DNA of 64,000 nt from Rhizorhabdus phycosphaerae (lineage in GTDB: Bacteria > Pseudomonadota > Alphaproteobacteria > Sphingomonadales > Sphingomonadaceae): assembly GCF_011044255.1 (NCBI RefSeq), contig NZ_CP049107.1, positions 1,612,001 through 1,676,000 of the forward strand, in the 5' to 3' direction. The translations under genes and the position numbers were made by a program. The notes beneath the pieces are model-generated. The model was not told the DNA's origin, searched no databases, and saw nothing but the letters and a program-made list of their open reading frames with translations. Of this stretch, positions 63,439 through 64,000 are shown piece after piece. Each line of letters opens with the position of its first letter. Position 1 is the first letter of the stretch.

Positions 63439-64000
63439 TCAACGCGGGGCGAGGCCAGCCGTCAGTATGTCGACCATCTGCGTGGCGATGTCTTCCGCGC
63501 TCATCGGGCCGCCGGGCACATGCCAGCGGGCCGGCCAGTTCAGCGCGCCGGCCAATGTGAACGCCAATATCTTCGGGTCGCTCGGCGCGATCGAGCCGTC
63601 AGCCATGCCATCCTCGATGAAGCAGCGCAGCGCGGCGTCGATCCCGCGCTTCTGATCGCGCATCACCTGCGCGCCCTCCGGCGACAGCGGCTCGACTCCC
63701 GTGCGGATCACGCAGCGGCCGAAATCGTCCATGTTGATGCGGGCATAGGCACGCAGGAAATGGCGGAGCCGGTCCAGCCCGCTGCCGGGCAGTCCCCTCG
63801 CCTCCTCGATCGCCGCGCGAAACTGCTCGATGCCGAGCCGGATGCACTCGAGCAGCACCCGCTCCTTGTTGCCCAGATAATGATAGATGGTCGGCTTCGA
63901 CACGCCGAGACTGGCGGCGACGTCCTCGAGCAAGGTCGCATGAAAGCCGCGCTCGTTGAACATGCGCACCGCCGCAACGAGCAGGGCCAGGCGCTTGGCC
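63439..64000 (-). CDS. TetR-family transcriptional regulator (5' end outside window)
   Basis: The frame runs through base 63999, so the start is beyond the window. The visible part has the helix-turn-helix FHATLLEDVAASLGVSKPTIYHYLGNKERVL of TetR regulators, preceded by LALLVAAVRMFNERG. The C-terminal ligand-binding domain is helical with no close hint of ligand. It is convergent with pit, sharing adjoining stop codons. Its target operon lies outside the window. Confidence 0.88.
   Translation of the reverse strand, partial: AKRLALLVAAVRMFNERGFHATLLEDVAASLGVSKPTIYHYLGNKERVLLECIRLGIEQFRAAIEEARGLPGSGLDRLRHFLRAYARINMDDFGRCVIRTGVEPLSPEGAQVMRDQKRGIDAALRCFIEDGMADGSIAPSDPKILAFTLAGALNWPARWHVPGGPMSAEDIATQMVDILTAGLAPR

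Overview
The window looks like chromosomal DNA of an alphaproteobacterium of the order Sphingomonadales. The coding DNA is GC-rich. It carries a UrcA-family protein, a large TonB-dependent receptor beside a catabolic cluster, a fused NUDIX/DUF47-Pit phosphate locus, and the usual rpmH-rnpA-yidD-yidC-engB block. The genus assignment is inference; no rRNA is present.

Region 1 (1-21145) is a cell-surface locus. It opens with the C-terminal part of a type I secretion membrane-fusion protein and a sulfotransferase. Four tandem, paralogous RTX (Ca-binding nonapeptide) proteins follow, each with its own intergenic leader and its own strong terminator. Converging on them is a glycan block: a GT4 glycosyltransferase, an M23 peptidase, a 1301-residue multi-domain glycosyltransferase, a second sulfotransferase, a methyltransferase, a GSCFA protein, an SGNH-like protein and an asparagine-synthase-like amide ligase. 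The set resembles an S-layer/RTX export system with a dedicated, probably sulfated, glycan pathway.

Region 2 (21483-46000) is a catabolic supercluster for CoA-activated, probably cyclic, substrates. It has two acyl-CoA ligases, three acyl-CoA dehydrogenases (two as an unequal adjacent pair), two crotonases, a FadB-like fusion, a thiolase, an Old Yellow Enzyme, an NTF2-like protein, an SMP-30 lactonase, several SDRs (including a tandem double-SDR fusion and a degenerate SDR), a TonB receptor, a Baeyer-Villiger-type monooxygenase and two paralogous IclR regulators. A 16-bp partial palindrome of the form TATC-N8-GATA recurs in nearly every promoter gap here and probably marks a single IclR regulon.

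Region 3 (46117-54244) is housekeeping: a long inverted repeat, tRNA-Leu(CAA), dapE, engB, yidC, yidD, rnpA, rpmH, a lipoprotein, a PRMT-like methyltransferase and a ComM-type ATPase. Region 4 (54245-56358) is a low-GC insertion with one orphan STAND-like ATPase. It is bounded by the intact otsA 3' end and a diverged, frameshifted copy of that end. Region 5 (56359-64000) holds an overlapping otsB/GH15/otsA trehalose operon, a UrcA protein, the NUDIX-DUF47 fusion with the Pit phosphate transporter, and a truncated TetR regulator.
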